The position numbers were made by a program, and so were the translations under genes. A stretch of DNA of 64,000 bases from Isoetes taiwanensis (taxonomy: Eukaryota; Streptophyta; Lycopodiopsida; Isoetales; Isoetaceae): NCBI GenBank assembly GCA_021234155.1, contig JAJEKV010000031.1, positions 13,325,748 to 13,389,747 of the forward strand. Reading direction: 5' to 3'. Of this stretch, positions 24,072-35,454 are shown piece by piece (positions within the stretch are counted from its first letter, which is position 1; every line of letters begins with the position of its first letter). The notes beneath the pieces are model-generated. The model worked only from the letters and a program-made list of their open reading frames with translations. It was not told where the DNA came from and ran no database searches.

Positions 24072-24676
24072 TGTTTGGGGTCCGGGCTCGGGATCGCCTG
24101 AGGGACAGATCTCTGTGAGATCCGTGAAGTCCGGCAGGGCAAATCCTGAGACACTCTTGTCACGCGGGATTTTTGCTAACAGAGGAAAGAACAAGAAAAA
24201 CTCAGATAAAACAGCAATGGCAATACACAATGAAACACACAAGACACTTGTGGAGAACACGGCAATCCATTGATCAAAACAAGTGTACAATGAAGGCTCA
24301 AAAGAGCGCTAACAAAGCGACAAAGATGTGCGCTCCAGAGTGACACAAAAGAACACTCTGAACCCTCCTTTTGAAGGAGCAAAAATGCTACAATATATAG
24401 GAACACGGAGTGGCCTACGGGCCTGAATCTGATCCTCATCATGACAACGCGTGCTCCACTACTTGGGCACTCGAACAGGAATCTGAGCTGTCCGCGGCCG
24501 TGCTAACAGACAAGTAGTGGCCCGCCGTGGGTCCTACCTTTGGGTCTTCTGCTTCTTGGAGGAGCTTTGACCCGCCCGTGGCTTTGTGGATCCCTCTTCT
24601 TGGACCGCGTGGCGGTGGGGCCTCGCCCTCATGCAGCAAGTATAGACCTGTGTGTCTGCCAGGCACAGGGCTAACA
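24072..24676 (-). repeat. Right LTR, minus orientation
   Basis: 605 bp. On the minus strand it starts TGTTAGCCC at 24676 and ends CCCCAAACA at 24072. It precedes the minus-strand gag, so it is the 5' LTR of that gag-pol. It ends exactly at the ATAGA target duplication. The following primer site (24052-24071) is changed compared with the left one. Confidence 0.88.
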
Positions 24677-25513
24677 ATAGAGCAGATCAAGAACATTATA
24701 CTCAGACCAAGCGAATTCCAGGTATATCTCTGTTTAAATTGGAAAGAACCAGACATAAATAAGGCTCTAAATTGTGCTGATCTGACTTTACAAAATATGA
24801 CATTATTCAGGGTGGAAGTGCAAGGTAGTATCTCCACTTAACCTGTCAAATTTGTCAAATATATCTCTCATTTTAAATTGTGTACTACTGAGATCTAGTT
24901 TATTCTACTAAGCGGGCAAAAAGGTTACAAGGGCTGATCATTTATAAACCGAGAGGCTCCATTGTACCTTTGGCCCTTCATTCATTACCAAGCCTATTGC
25001 TAATGATTTGATGTGGCTGCAGTGCGGACCTCTCTCGCCCTTGTCTCTTCTTTGCTTGAGTTGTATGGATGTTTATACTATGATCCGGACATGGAATCGA
25101 GCACAACCGCTTTTGGGAAGCATTAAGGATGGACATCTGACCCGCAAGTATAATTGATTTAGCTATCGGACGCAATGTTTAGAATATTCAATAGACAATT
25201 TATTTGGCTCAAAATATAGGCATGAAACGGGCTTTCTGCAAGCGTTATGTTTAAGGAATAAACATGGAAAACTTAGATTCTATCGAAGAAAATGAAAAAT
25301 TCATAATATAAGAACTGGAACTCTAAGTATGTTATGATGGCATAATCAGTCCATTTTTCTTAAAATACAAACAGGTGAATCTGGTATACAAGTGTCTTAA
25401 TTGTGCATTCTATGAAAATGATTATTCTGAGTTTTTCACGTGACACTTTAATGTGCTAAAAATATGATTTGATAAGCAGGTGGGTTGTTAATAAATGTGG
25501 TATGGTATAGCTT
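24677..25513 (+). repeat. Repeat block, copy B, second segment
   Basis: Continues copy B after the composite insertion and matches 2464-3298. Small differences cluster at CTG/CAG sites. No gene seen. Confidence 0.92.
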
Positions 25514-26609
25514 CATGCAGGCTCTAAGTTCTACCAGGTACATGATGCAGACACGGATGTCCAGATGCCGTATAGGGAACTGTATGATGACATAGACCGC
25601 TATAATCAGCAGGGACAGGTGTTTTTGCTTGGAGATTTCAATGCTCGTACGGCGCAGTTGCAGTCGGTGACCTTCCAAGGTGACGATAATGCTGATCCGC
25701 TTTGGCTTGAGACAGCCGCTATTCAGAATACACGGCACTCCCAGGATATGGTGGCTAGACCATTTGGCAGGCAGCTGGTCCAGCTCTGCCAGGTTTTTGA
25801 CATGGTAATTTGTAATGGTATGCAGCGATGGCCACACTCGGGGTGTTACTTGCGGGAGGCGATAGGGCGGGATGGGGAGCTAGTGTGTTGGATTACCTTC
25901 GCTCTCCCAGCAAAGACTTGACATGGTTACACACTTCTCCATTGGCACAAGCTAATGAGGGGATGAGGAGGTTTTGTCGATCACTACCCGCTTTATGTCA
26001 CTCGAATTGGGAGCACTCAATAGTAGAGACACCGCAAAGGGGCGTGGAGGGTTACCATACATCCCACGCTATCAGAAGCAGGGACAGTATGAATCTGTGT
26101 TGGTGCGGGAATTACAGGGGTTTGATAGCTTCTACGCGACCGCAAGGCGGTGTGCATGGTCGGTGAGGGTGTCTTTGCATTTGGCCGAGGCTTCCTTTGC
26201 AGTGAAGGGCCCTCCAAGGAGGGACACCGCGCATTTTCCTGAGAACCCGTGGTTTGATGCTGATTGCAAGGCTCTAAAGAGCCAGCTGCGCTTGGTCATA
26301 GATCCACAGTTGCGGCCACAGGCCCTGCAAGACTATAAGCTCTTCCTAAAAGCCAAGAAGGGGAGATACATGGCAGAAACCCAGGAGCGCCTGTTTGACA
26401 TGCTCATGGCAGAGCCAAAAGCTTTTTGGCGTAAGGTGTTATATAAGAAGCGCCAGGTGGCTGGTAATGTAAGTGTGGAGCAATGGATGCACCGCTTGCA
26501 GGAGTTATATGACCCGCCAGGAGCTAATGCCAGGGTCCCGGATCAGGTAGGAGAGGTGCCGCAGCTCACGCCGGGAGGATGTTTCGCCAGGTCTCATGCA
26601 TCTGGCTAA
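25514..26609 (+). pseudogene. LINE ORF2: endonuclease C-terminal part and linker
   Basis: The frame is open from the very insertion junction (AGSKFYQVHDADTDVQ). It contains LLGDFNART, a core motif of APE-type endonuclease with catalytic Asp and Asn. The terminal SDHYPLYV-like motif is near 25975-26000, in another frame after a shift near 25840. The N-terminal catalytic Glu domain is missing. A 211-residue open stretch (25974-26609) then forms the linker to RT. Confidence 0.8.
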
Positions 26610-26779
26610 TGGCAAGGCAAAGGATTTCTGAGGGGCTGCAGTCGAAGCCGTTGAAATGGGGTGGCCCATCTCGTGGTAGGGCCCCCGGCGGTGATCATTA
26701 ACCGTGCTCGGCGAGGGGCTCCCCGTGAGTGGATGGTTAGTAAGGTTGTTCCTGCTCATAAAGCCGGTAATAGGGATGA

Positions 26780-27420
26780 GCCGTGAATTACCGAATGATT
26801 ATGGTAAGCTCGCCGTTTGCAAAGCCCCTGGCGTGGGTGGTGGAGAAGAAACTTACTAAGTGGGCCGAGGAGGGTGGGTGGGCAATTGGCCAGCGGGGCT
26901 TTCGCCCGGCTCACTCCACGACCGACCATATCTTCACTTTGAGAGTGTTGATGGAGGCAAGCCGGAATGAGCCATGAGGACTTGTATTGTTGCTTTGTAG
27001 ATTTTAAAGGCGCATATGATACCGTCCCCAGAGACATACTGTGGCAGAGGTTGCAAGAATTGCGAAGTTCCATGGGAGTTGCGAGAATGTGGTGCACCAG
27101 CTTTATGATGGGATTTATGCCGCGACCGCCTTATGAAGATCGGGCGGGTAGCTAGCACTATGGGAGTTAAGCTGGGGCTGCCCGTTGTCTCCAACGCTTT
27201 TGGATTGTACATTGATAGCTTGGAGACGTGGATGCAGCACCATGGGGAGCCGGGTGCAATTATCCGATCGCGACCTCGTGAGCCGGTTACTATATGCGGA
27301 TGATGTAGCTTTGCTAGCTCACACGCCGCCAGTATCTGCAAAGAAGCATTTGAATGCCCTCGGTGGGTTCGTGGGGCAACGGAATGACGGTGAACTTGCA
27401 CAAAACTAAGCTTCTCGCGA
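26780..27420 (+). pseudogene. LINE ORF2: reverse transcriptase
   Basis: Motifs in order: NYRMIMVSSPFAKPLAWVVE, GQRGFRPAHSTTDHIFTLR, CCFVDFKGAYDTVPRD with the first catalytic Asp, and LLYADDVALLAHT with the YADD box near 27290-27310. Frames change between motifs. It would copy its own RNA onto nicked target DNA. Confidence 0.88.
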
Positions 27421-27437
27421 TCCGTCCTCGCAACACC

Positions 27438-28330
27438 CTATCCGGGAAGTTCTATTACGAGGGGACGTGAAGTGGAGATGGTGCGGAGCTTCAAGTATCC
27501 GGGAATTGATTTCACTACTAAACATTTGTGGGATGAGTGTGTGGAGAGGAGAGCCGCTGCAGGCTGGAAGGCTTTATATGCGATTAAAACGCCGTATTGC
27601 CGGATAGATCTGCGGATCGTGGCGAGGAGAGCACACCGTTTAGGGCCTTGGTTGAGCCGGTCTTTGCTATATGGGGTGGAGGTTTGGGGCCCGCCAGCTA
27701 GCAAAAATACGTGGGATAGGTTGGAAAGGGTGCGTAAAGCTTTCTTGACATATAGCTTGGGAGTGAAGGACACCATACCGTATCGATTTTTGTTGTATGA
27801 GACGGGTTCGGCCTTTACAAAGATTACGCTATGCGAAGGCATCTTACTTGCTTCCATAAGGTGGATGGGATGGATGAGCATCGCTTGCCCCCACGAGGCC
27901 GTGTTGTTAACGCAGGCCCCCATTTGCTGAAGAGGGTATGGCACGAGCATCGTAAGGGATGGTTTAGGAGGTGGTCTATGGATTACCAACGGATGGTGGT
28001 AATCGCGCATTCCCGATGCGCTGAGAATGGGCAATTGGATGCGGGCTATGCTTTGCTACTGTGGGATGCCTCTACTCTTGCAAAGCCCAAGACGAGCACT
28101 ATCACGCCTCAGTTAATCCCGGCCTTGAGCATGGACCCCATCGGTGCTTGAAAGCACACATCTCGTGAAGAAACGGAGAGCTATTGCCGCCATAAGGGCG
28201 GGTTCCCATTACCTCTAATTGAGACAGTCATTTGGGGGTGAATGGCGGGCACGGGATCCCCGGGAGGAGAGGATATGTCGGTGTTGTGAGATGCACGTGA
28301 TAGAGGATGAGCACCATGCCCTCCGGTGGT
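27438..28330 (+). pseudogene. LINE ORF2: C-terminal region with Cys/His motif
   Basis: A 150-residue open stretch (27472-27930) has FKYPGIDF and LLYGVEVWGP, typical of the region behind LINE RT. After further frame changes ICRCCEMHVIEDEHHALRWC (28275-28335) gives a Cys-Cys-His-Cys cluster like the zinc-binding end of many LINE ORF2 proteins. No RNase H domain is visible. Confidence 0.7.
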
Positions 28331-28655
28331 GCCCAAAGATATGCCCATGTCCGAAAGCAAAGGCATGCGATCTTAGATGCTCGACACACCGCTACATCGA
28401 TTACTCGCATCACCTATGGTAGCGCGACCGGGAGCTTACATCCCCAGATTTCGGCCCGCCGGACTTGCTCTTCCGGGGCATGGTATTTTGAGAGCCCTTG
28501 TTAGGGTTTTTCCTCCCAAGTGGGGGTTTTTTCATCCCCGGTAGTAGGGTTCTCTTTGTCTGATTACATTGTTTGTTTTTGGTGTTGGGGTTTTTGGCTT
28601 TTTTGCCTGTTCTGTGCCGTCTCATAGGCCTCTGGCCTCCGTGGATGTTAAAATA

Positions 28656-28680
28656 AACTTCCTTCCTTCCTTCCTTCCTT
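28656..28680 (+). repeat. TTCC microsatellite tail of the LINE
   Basis: Six or so CTTC/TTCC units sit at the LINE 3' end in place of a poly(A) tail and directly abut the resumed copy B sequence AAACAAGC. Confidence 0.85.
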
Positions 28681-29310
28681 AAACAAGCTACCTTCTGAAA
28701 ATTGAAGTTAGGACTAAGGCACATTGTCCCCCGTATTAAATTATTGCTGTAGATGGCCACATAGATAAGAAATAATGAAAGTAAAACCCTATGAAAATTC
28801 TGTATTTCAATGGATTGTTCTTTGGATGTTTCAGTCTGGCACAAAGACTGGTAGCCTTTCTTATAGTATGTTAAGCAGTTAAAGTAGTGCACAAAAAAAA
28901 GGCATATAAATGCAAGAATTACCGGGGTCATCTTCTGACTGGAACATGGACTTCAATAAGGTTATGAGTATGGAAAACCAGTGCCAAAGCTCTATGGTTT
29001 GTGGGTAAATTTTATGTAGAGTTATGCATTTTGCCTCCTGATTGAAATGGAAACAGGCTGGTAGGAGAATAAATATAGCATGGTAGGGATAAAACATGCC
29101 TCCTCTTTGAAATAATAGAACCATTGGAATTTAATCCTGAAAGGTATGGCCTTTGGCTTATATGACTATCGTCTTTTTGAAAAATTGGTAAGTTTTGTAT
29201 TTACAATATTTCATTACAAATTGGGGTGCTAGAGGCTAAAGGATAATGAGTACCGGTTTCATACGTAATTACGTATCCGGATTGATAATCTGATTCTTTG
29301 GGATTGACCG
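28681..29310 (+). repeat. Repeat block, copy B, third segment
   Basis: Matches 3299 to about 3950 and ends where both copies diverge after TTGGGATTGACC. No gene seen. Confidence 0.88.
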
Positions 29311-30269
29311 AGGAATCTTTGGTCTAGCGTTTGCGCTAGTTGGGCGGATTTTTTTTTTTTTTTTCCGCATTACTTGCTTGTTAATAAGTGCATTTGTTGA
29401 GGAGGAGATAATTAAAAAATCGAGAATCAAATGATGTTTTGGTCGTTTTCAATTTGCTCGATGAATAACAAGAAATAAAATTGTGAAATATGTTAGAAAT
29501 ATGTATATAACATAAATAGATTTAGTTTCTAAATCATGGCCACTTTGTAAAGAAAATGTGGAACATAAAATCTCTTTATACTAATTGCCATTGTGATCCT
29601 TATCAAACACGAAGGTCAAAAAGTAAAAAAAAAAAAGAAAATACCCTCTCCCTCCTTTTTGCCATGGCAAAGGCTTAGCAAAACTGCAAGAACGAGGTAG
29701 AAGAGAATACTGCACATTATTTAGGATGGCATCCTGAATATAAAACCCCAGAAAACCTCTGAGTTGCACCAGCAAGAGTAGCCCAATGATTATGAATGCT
29801 ACAGAGAGATTTGCACTTGATTTGCAGGTACTGGTTCTATATCTGTTGAACATTTCAATTTTTGTTGTACGATGCCCTCATTTGAAATGAGTTGGGTTTG
29901 AAGTTACGTGGCGGTGGCTTGATGGAGAAAACGTGGTCTTCTTTTTTGCATCTCTATTGGAATCCAGACCTTAATTCTGTGACCACTCTTTTGAAGCCAT
30001 CCCATCATTGCAAATAGAGGCTTTGTTTTATAGTTTGGCACTTCCTTGCTTCAGTTTGGAAAACAACATCGCGCGGCATGCACTAACCCCCCGATCCAAC
30101 CATGTTCTTGCCGATGCAAGGAACTGTAAATCTGGCCATATTTCACCCAGGGTACAACTATGTTGCTGCCTCCTCCCAGTCCAACCCCCCAATCCAACCA
30201 TGTTCTTGCCGGTGCAAGGAACTGTAAATCTGGCCATATTTAACCTAGGGTACAACTATATATGGATAA
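29311..30269. other. No gene seen; contains a short tandem duplication
   Basis: AT-rich, with a T16 tract at about 29349-29364. Two units of roughly 80 bp, at 30085-30163 and 30184-30260, share CAACCATGTTCTTGCC and AACTGTAAATCTGGCC. Confidence 0.6.
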
Positions 30270-32159
30270 TGTGACGCTCCCCGAACCTATACGATGCTCC
30301 CATCGTATAAATACGGGAAATTCCCCTCCCTTGACGACTCTATCACCACGGAAAGACCCTCCATTTTCTCGGACCACTTGTGATGGCCAAGTGACCTGGT
30401 GAAAGACACGAAGGTGTCATTCGTCCCATGCCTTCTATGGGAATCCTTTATAGCGGAGCGTACATACATGCTAGCATCTGGCAACAATACAAATAAATAA
30501 TATGCCACCGTGAAGGGTGGCTCATCCATCATCAATACATACGACAACATAACACCAACATAACATAAGAAATGCATCAAAATGAGGTTTCTACCTTGGG
30601 CTCAGACTCAAAGGCATCGACTGACGGTCAGGGCCTCCAAATAATAATAGACAGAAGTATAACATGGCGTTGGCTAGCATAGAACAATCACAATGTTTAT
30701 GATCCCATTGAATCACTGGAAGTTAAGCGACCCATAAAGATATACTTAATAATAACGAGGATTGATTTGTCATGTGGAATATATATTGCCATTCAATGTA
30801 AAAGAATACTAGATATAGCACCATGTAGTTGTGGGAAAAGTGGTGTATAATTATCTGCCATAGAACACGTTAGAGAGGTACGATACTAATGTGGAAATCG
30901 GATTATAAATATCCAGCTTATGAAAGGGATATCACTTTAGAAGTGTACGTTTCGACAATGGTGGTGAAGGTATAGAATGTTTATGCTATAGAAGCTAGAA
31001 GATTAATGGCATATAATGATGCAGATCCATAATTACAGTATGCAAGGGTATGCATGAGTAAAGTTAAGGGAATGGACGCATCATGTCTCTGCTGGGAGAA
31101 AAGGGCCGCCGAATAGAAGACGGGACAATGGTGTGGAACATAGTTTCCACACAAGGTCAAGAGAATCAAGGTTGAACTGAGAATAAGCATTCTATAAGAC
31201 CGTTGGGATTGAAGATGACAATTGCTAGTAGAAGGTGCAATCGTCTAAGAGCTGCAAGGTGTGTTGGAGCTTTGGTAAAGCTATACTATTAAGGGAAGTC
31301 GATCTTCAATCAATGACGCATTAGGATGCAAGTAATGTGCTCACACGGCAAGTGTGAGACAAAGGGAGCTTGAAAGTTGTTGTAGACAACATTTTAAATA
31401 TAGAGAAGTTGAAGGGACACTTTGAGTAGTCCAAAGTATGGAGTATAAACAAGGTAGGTGCCCAAGAACATCTCTCCAAGGAGAATGTCGGGTAGACTTG
31501 ATAGTGTGGTGTGTATGTCGAGGAATAACCTCGTTTGTAAATGTCTACTAGGACTATATAATCTCGAAGCTTAACAAAAAGAGAAAGGGTGTATAATAGA
31601 ACTATTAGTTCACAAACCGTATGATGTACAAAAATAATGAAGATAAGAGTTCAGATACTAGACTTGTAGTTCTGAGGATTGGACGATATGGTCGGCAATT
31701 GTGAACTTAACGATGTGGCATTATTTAAGAATCATATATGACTTTAGACTTAGGAATGGCTCATACATGTTACTATATCACATAATAACAAGGTGGGCAT
31801 GAATGTTGGAAAGTAGTATCAAATACTACATTAATGATGCTATCAAGGATGTCGACTGTGACATTCAGATTTATGCCATATAGGAAAATAGTAGGATATT
31901 CGTGCAAGGCGAGTGGAATGTTACCTTGAAAGGTTAGAAGAACAAGCATAATGAGATGCTTAAATATGAAAATATTGGATGAAGTATGATCTACCAGAGA
32001 TAGGCATTTAAGTTAGCCCAATTGTTTGGAGTTGACTATCTCTGGTAGGTACAATGTACTAAGGATCATGAAAAGAGTTTAAGTTAGGGAAAAAGCCAGA
32101 GTAAGTCTAGCATATATGACGATGTTAGATTCAAAAACATCCCGAGGATGGTTGAAACA
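30270..32159. other. Unrecognised repeat-like sequence with an LTR-like start
   Basis: At 30270 TGTGACGCTCCCCGAACC resembles the start of LTRs of some plant Gypsy elements. It is followed by a hairpin (30288-30309, arms TATACGATG/CATCGTATA) and a TATA-like TATAAATA. No matching second LTR is visible and no retrotransposon domain is readable up to 32159. It may be the decayed non-coding end of an element. Confidence 0.3.
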
Positions 32160-33792
32160 GAATATGTAGCATAATAACAGGGGGTTTTCTTTGTGTGTTT
32201 GTACGCTTTTCACTAAGGTTTTCCTATGATTTCATGATGTATTCAAATGGATGTACTAATGCGTACATCTAGAGTGCACAATTTCTGAGCCATTGATTTT
32301 AGCCTTTTTTTTCAATGGTCAACAATCAATGGCTCACAACAAAAGCCCCTTTTTTGTACGTGGTGGTGCATAATGGGCACATGAAGGGCCATTGATTTTA
32401 GCCTTTTTTTTTCAATGGTCAACAACCAATGGCTCACAACAAAAGCCCTCTTTTTGTGTGTGTGGTGCATAATGGGCACATGAAGGGCTTGAAGGGCGCA
32501 TGTAGTGCAGTTTCCCCGCTGGCAACACATTTCTTATCATAACTTTTGATCCAGAGCTCTGTTTGAGATGATTTTTATTGTGTTGGAAAGCTCTCTAAAA
32601 GAGATGATTTTTATTGTGTTGGAAAGCTCTCTCCGAGATCTTTTTGATAGTGTATGATATGGATATGTTTGGTTGAGTTATGTATGCTAAAACAGCAATT
32701 TTTCGGCCGGGTTTGGTAGGCTTTCACATCCTACCAGTTGATTAATATAGGATTGCGCTATTGGATATTGTTTTATGGCTCATTCCGAATGAAGCTTGCA
32801 AAAAATTACTATGCATTTTTAGATTTTGAGACAGTTATTAAGCAAATTCCAAGGCTTCTAGATCCTTGTGCTAACAAGCAGAAAAGTTTCCCACTTTGGT
32901 TTCTCACCACAAGAATCCATGGAGGCCAAAGGTCTCTTTGTTAAATTCTAGTTGAAAAATGTTTGTGTATGGGTGTTGCAAACTTTATGACTTTCAGAAT
33001 AATGGGATCAATCTGCTCTATCTTTATGGTAACTTTTACTTATGTTCTATTTGTTTTATTATGATCAAATTCAAAAGCTACAGGTGATGAAAGCCTCAAA
33101 TGAATTCTAGTTTTTTTTCTAGTTTGAATTCTAAAATTTTTGTCACACCACCGGGGTGGCGTCCCTAAGGCCCCCAAAATTTTTTTGCAACACAAACCAT
33201 TAACATCCAACATATAAAAATTAAATCCCCCAACACATAACAACCATTGACAACAACCAACACATAACTACCATTGACATTAATTAACACAACCATTAGG
33301 TCCAACACATTTAAATTAAAATCCCCCTTAAACCCCCTTTGATTTGGGTGCATATTCACATGGGGGGTGACGTAGGGCAGCGGGAGCCCTCATAATTGTA
33401 TTTTGCACGTACGAAATCAACACCATATAGTATTCCGCTTGAAATCTTATAGTATTTTCCGAATCTTGTTATACAGTATAGCAAATTTTGTACTTGTATA
33501 CCCCACAAACGAGGAACTTTACGTATGGTGTAGATTAAGGAATAAGGAGTGAATATGCCTATCCAATAGCTCTCGTTGCCCGGAGTCACCCCCCGTGTGA
33601 ATATGCACCCAAATCAAAGGGGGTTTAAGGGGGATTTTAATTTAAATGTGTTGGACCCAATGGTTGTGTTAATTAATGTCAATGGTAGTTATGTGTTGGT
33701 TGTTAATGTCAATGGTTGTTATATGTTGGTTGTTATGTGTTGGGGGATTTAATTTGTATATGTTGGATGTTAATGGTTTGTGTTGCAAAAAA
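32160..33792 (-). repeat. Repeat block, copy C, partial and inverted
   Basis: Reverse complement of roughly positions 1-1455 of copy A. It includes the minisatellite (32290-32490) and an intact foldback element. It is more diverged than A and B are from each other, with a local duplication of a GATGATTTTTATTG unit near 32565-32635. Its right end falls exactly at the outer end of the foldback element. Confidence 0.88.
33181..33792. repeat. Foldback element, copy C (most complete)
   Basis: Arms of about 192 bp (33181-33372) and 208 bp (33585-33792) are near-perfect reverse complements. Both outer ends read TTTTTTGCAACACAAACC. The inner arm ends are GGGGGGTGAC/GTCACCCCCC. The 210-bp loop carries no gene. 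Confidence 0.85.
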
Positions 33793-34905
33793 TAGTAGAT
33801 AATGGGAATTTAACTACTCAAGAGTTCTAGATACCGATGAATGAAATCAGCATTATAAGCTGAGAGTATCTATCAGGTTTGGGAATGACAGGATGTATGA
33901 AATATGTTGTTGAATGATGGAAGAAGAGAAGTTCGATGACTTTGCCGATTATACCTTAAGCTGGCCGATAAGAGGGCAAAACTTAGGAATTCTAAGTCCC
34001 AATAAAAATCAAGGCGAGGTGTATAAAGTAGAAGGGGTGAGATTATATAGATCAACTGTCCTTATATCCTAAGAGTTACCCTACTCACGGGGAGTAATGC
34101 TAGACCTCAAAGAAGAGGCTCAAGGATCCCTTGCTTGAGGTATACAACTCCTAAAGATTATGACTTAAAGACCCTTAAGATGATAAAGAATTGCATAACC
34201 CTATGGCGGTTGTTAACGAAGGTTCAAACATAGGGGTTTTCTATTATGAGATCGAGAGGGTTTAGTGCCTCCATCTCATTATAAGGGAGCCAAAGGCGAT
34301 GTGATAACTTAAGAATAAGTTAATTGTGACAAAGCATGGTTGATATTGGGAACACAAAGGGTATTTAGCTGATGGAGCCTTTAGAAAACCTCTTCAACTG
34401 GGGTAATCACCTTTGGAATTATGGCATAATCCCGTGGGGTGGATCATAGTTTATGTATTAGGACTGAAGTACCCCAAACTTACCAATGAAGGGTCTGGAG
34501 TATGTTTGGAATGTGCAAACAACAGTCAATCTGTTGCATGCTAAGGTAAGATGTTGTAGTTGGCACTTGAAATATTAAATGTCAATGACCAATAGAATAA
34601 AGCTAAAGATGATGGGGTTGAATAGTACAATAGTACAATTTCAGGATGGGTAGCGAATAGCTGTTACCTGCTAGAAGCTCAAATGTGTGTTGCATAGACA
34701 CCAAAGACTAGATCTCCCACACGATCCATACCGGGATTAATGGGTTACATGGAGGTGTAAGTTAAAATACATCGGGCTTGAACATCGATACAAGCCAGGG
34801 TAGCAGGAAAATAATCGCCCAAATTATATCAGACGTAGGTATTTTAGGAAGGCTTACAAAATGCAAGGCAGACACCCTGATGATTCTAGATAACTTACGA
34901 TTTTT
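33793..34905. other. No gene seen
   Basis: AT-rich sequence in the style of 30270-32159; it may be the continuation of that stretch split by copy C. No domain is readable. Confidence 0.5.
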
Positions 34906-35010
34906 TTTTTATTTTTGGGTTGCCCCTAGGGGGGCAAACCCTCGTTTATGTGGGTATGTGGGCATATTCAAGTATATGCTGGCATATACCTAGCATATGC
35001 TGATGACTGC
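34906..35010. repeat. Short dispersed repeat (GGGTTGCCCC type), copy 1
   Basis: TTTTTGGGTTGCCCCTAGGG, then AAACCCTC, then a run rich in GGCATAT and AAGTATATGC. The same string order recurs at 61885-62050. No coding content; it could be one end of a non-autonomous element. Confidence 0.55.
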
Positions 35011-35454
35011 TAAAAACTGGCTGCTGCCTGTAAATGGTCGGTCAGCTTTCATTTGCAGCTTGGAGCTGGAGATTTCATGGAGGTTGGAGCTGGAACTTGG
35101 AGCTCTGGCAAATTACTACTTGAGTTCTTCTTCTTTCGGTCTCATCGTGATCAGAACCTAAACCTAGTTTTGAACCATCGTGCTTCATTTCTGCCCAACC
35201 GATCTTCAGACAGGCAAATGCTTCTTTTGTGCCCTCTGCGGCCGTTTATTGTTGCAAGGACAGGTTTTTTCTCTGGATTTGATTGGTCTTCTGTAGCTGT
35301 TAGTTAAGTAGAGATGCCATTAACGGATTCCAATCAGGCTGAGTATGCTCTCATTTTTTTTTTATACATGCAGAAGCAACACTGAGGTCATTTTTGTGTT
35401 CTCTAGTTCATGATTATCTGCCTACAACATGTAATATCATTCATTGTTCTGCAG
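35011..35454 (+). other. Region upstream of the AAA exons; possible decayed exon
   Basis: Mostly without signal. Near 35322-35350 a short frame reads SNQAEYAL. This would suit the sensor-1/second-region stretch that precedes the next exon in AAA+ proteins, but there is no clear splice site, so I do not call it. A TTTTTTTTTTATACATGCAG stretch could be a splice acceptor. Confidence 0.3.

Larger units (their letters stand above)
7885..24676. mobile_element. Composite LTR retrotransposon insertion with LTRs in inverted orientation
   Basis: This 16,792-bp insertion is absent from copy A and flanked by ATAGA duplications. Its left end is an LTR on the plus strand (7885-8499) followed by a primer site. 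Its right end is nearly the same LTR on the minus strand (24072-24676). A decayed minus-strand gag-pol of Ty3/Gypsy type fills 18190-23960, and a further minus-strand coding region fills 14380-17560. Two 2.7-kb direct repeats, which look like LTRs of another minus-strand element, fill 8537-14379. A normal element would have both outer LTRs in the same direction. The insertion boundaries are certain; the cause of the inverted arrangement is inference. Confidence 0.85.
25514..28680 (+). mobile_element. 5'-truncated LINE (non-LTR retrotransposon)
   Basis: This 3.2-kb insertion is absent from copy A. It starts inside the endonuclease domain, runs through RT and a C-terminal Cys/His motif, has a short T/G-rich 3' UTR and ends in a TTCC repeat. 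Truncation at the 5' end is the usual result of target-primed reverse transcription. No target duplication longer than the ambiguous CTT is visible. ORF2 is broken by several frameshifts, so this copy is dead. Confidence 0.9.

Noticed and set aside
28656-28680. TTCC array as an independent microsatellite
   Set aside because: It sits exactly at the LINE 3' border and is absent from copy A, so it belongs to the LINE insertion.
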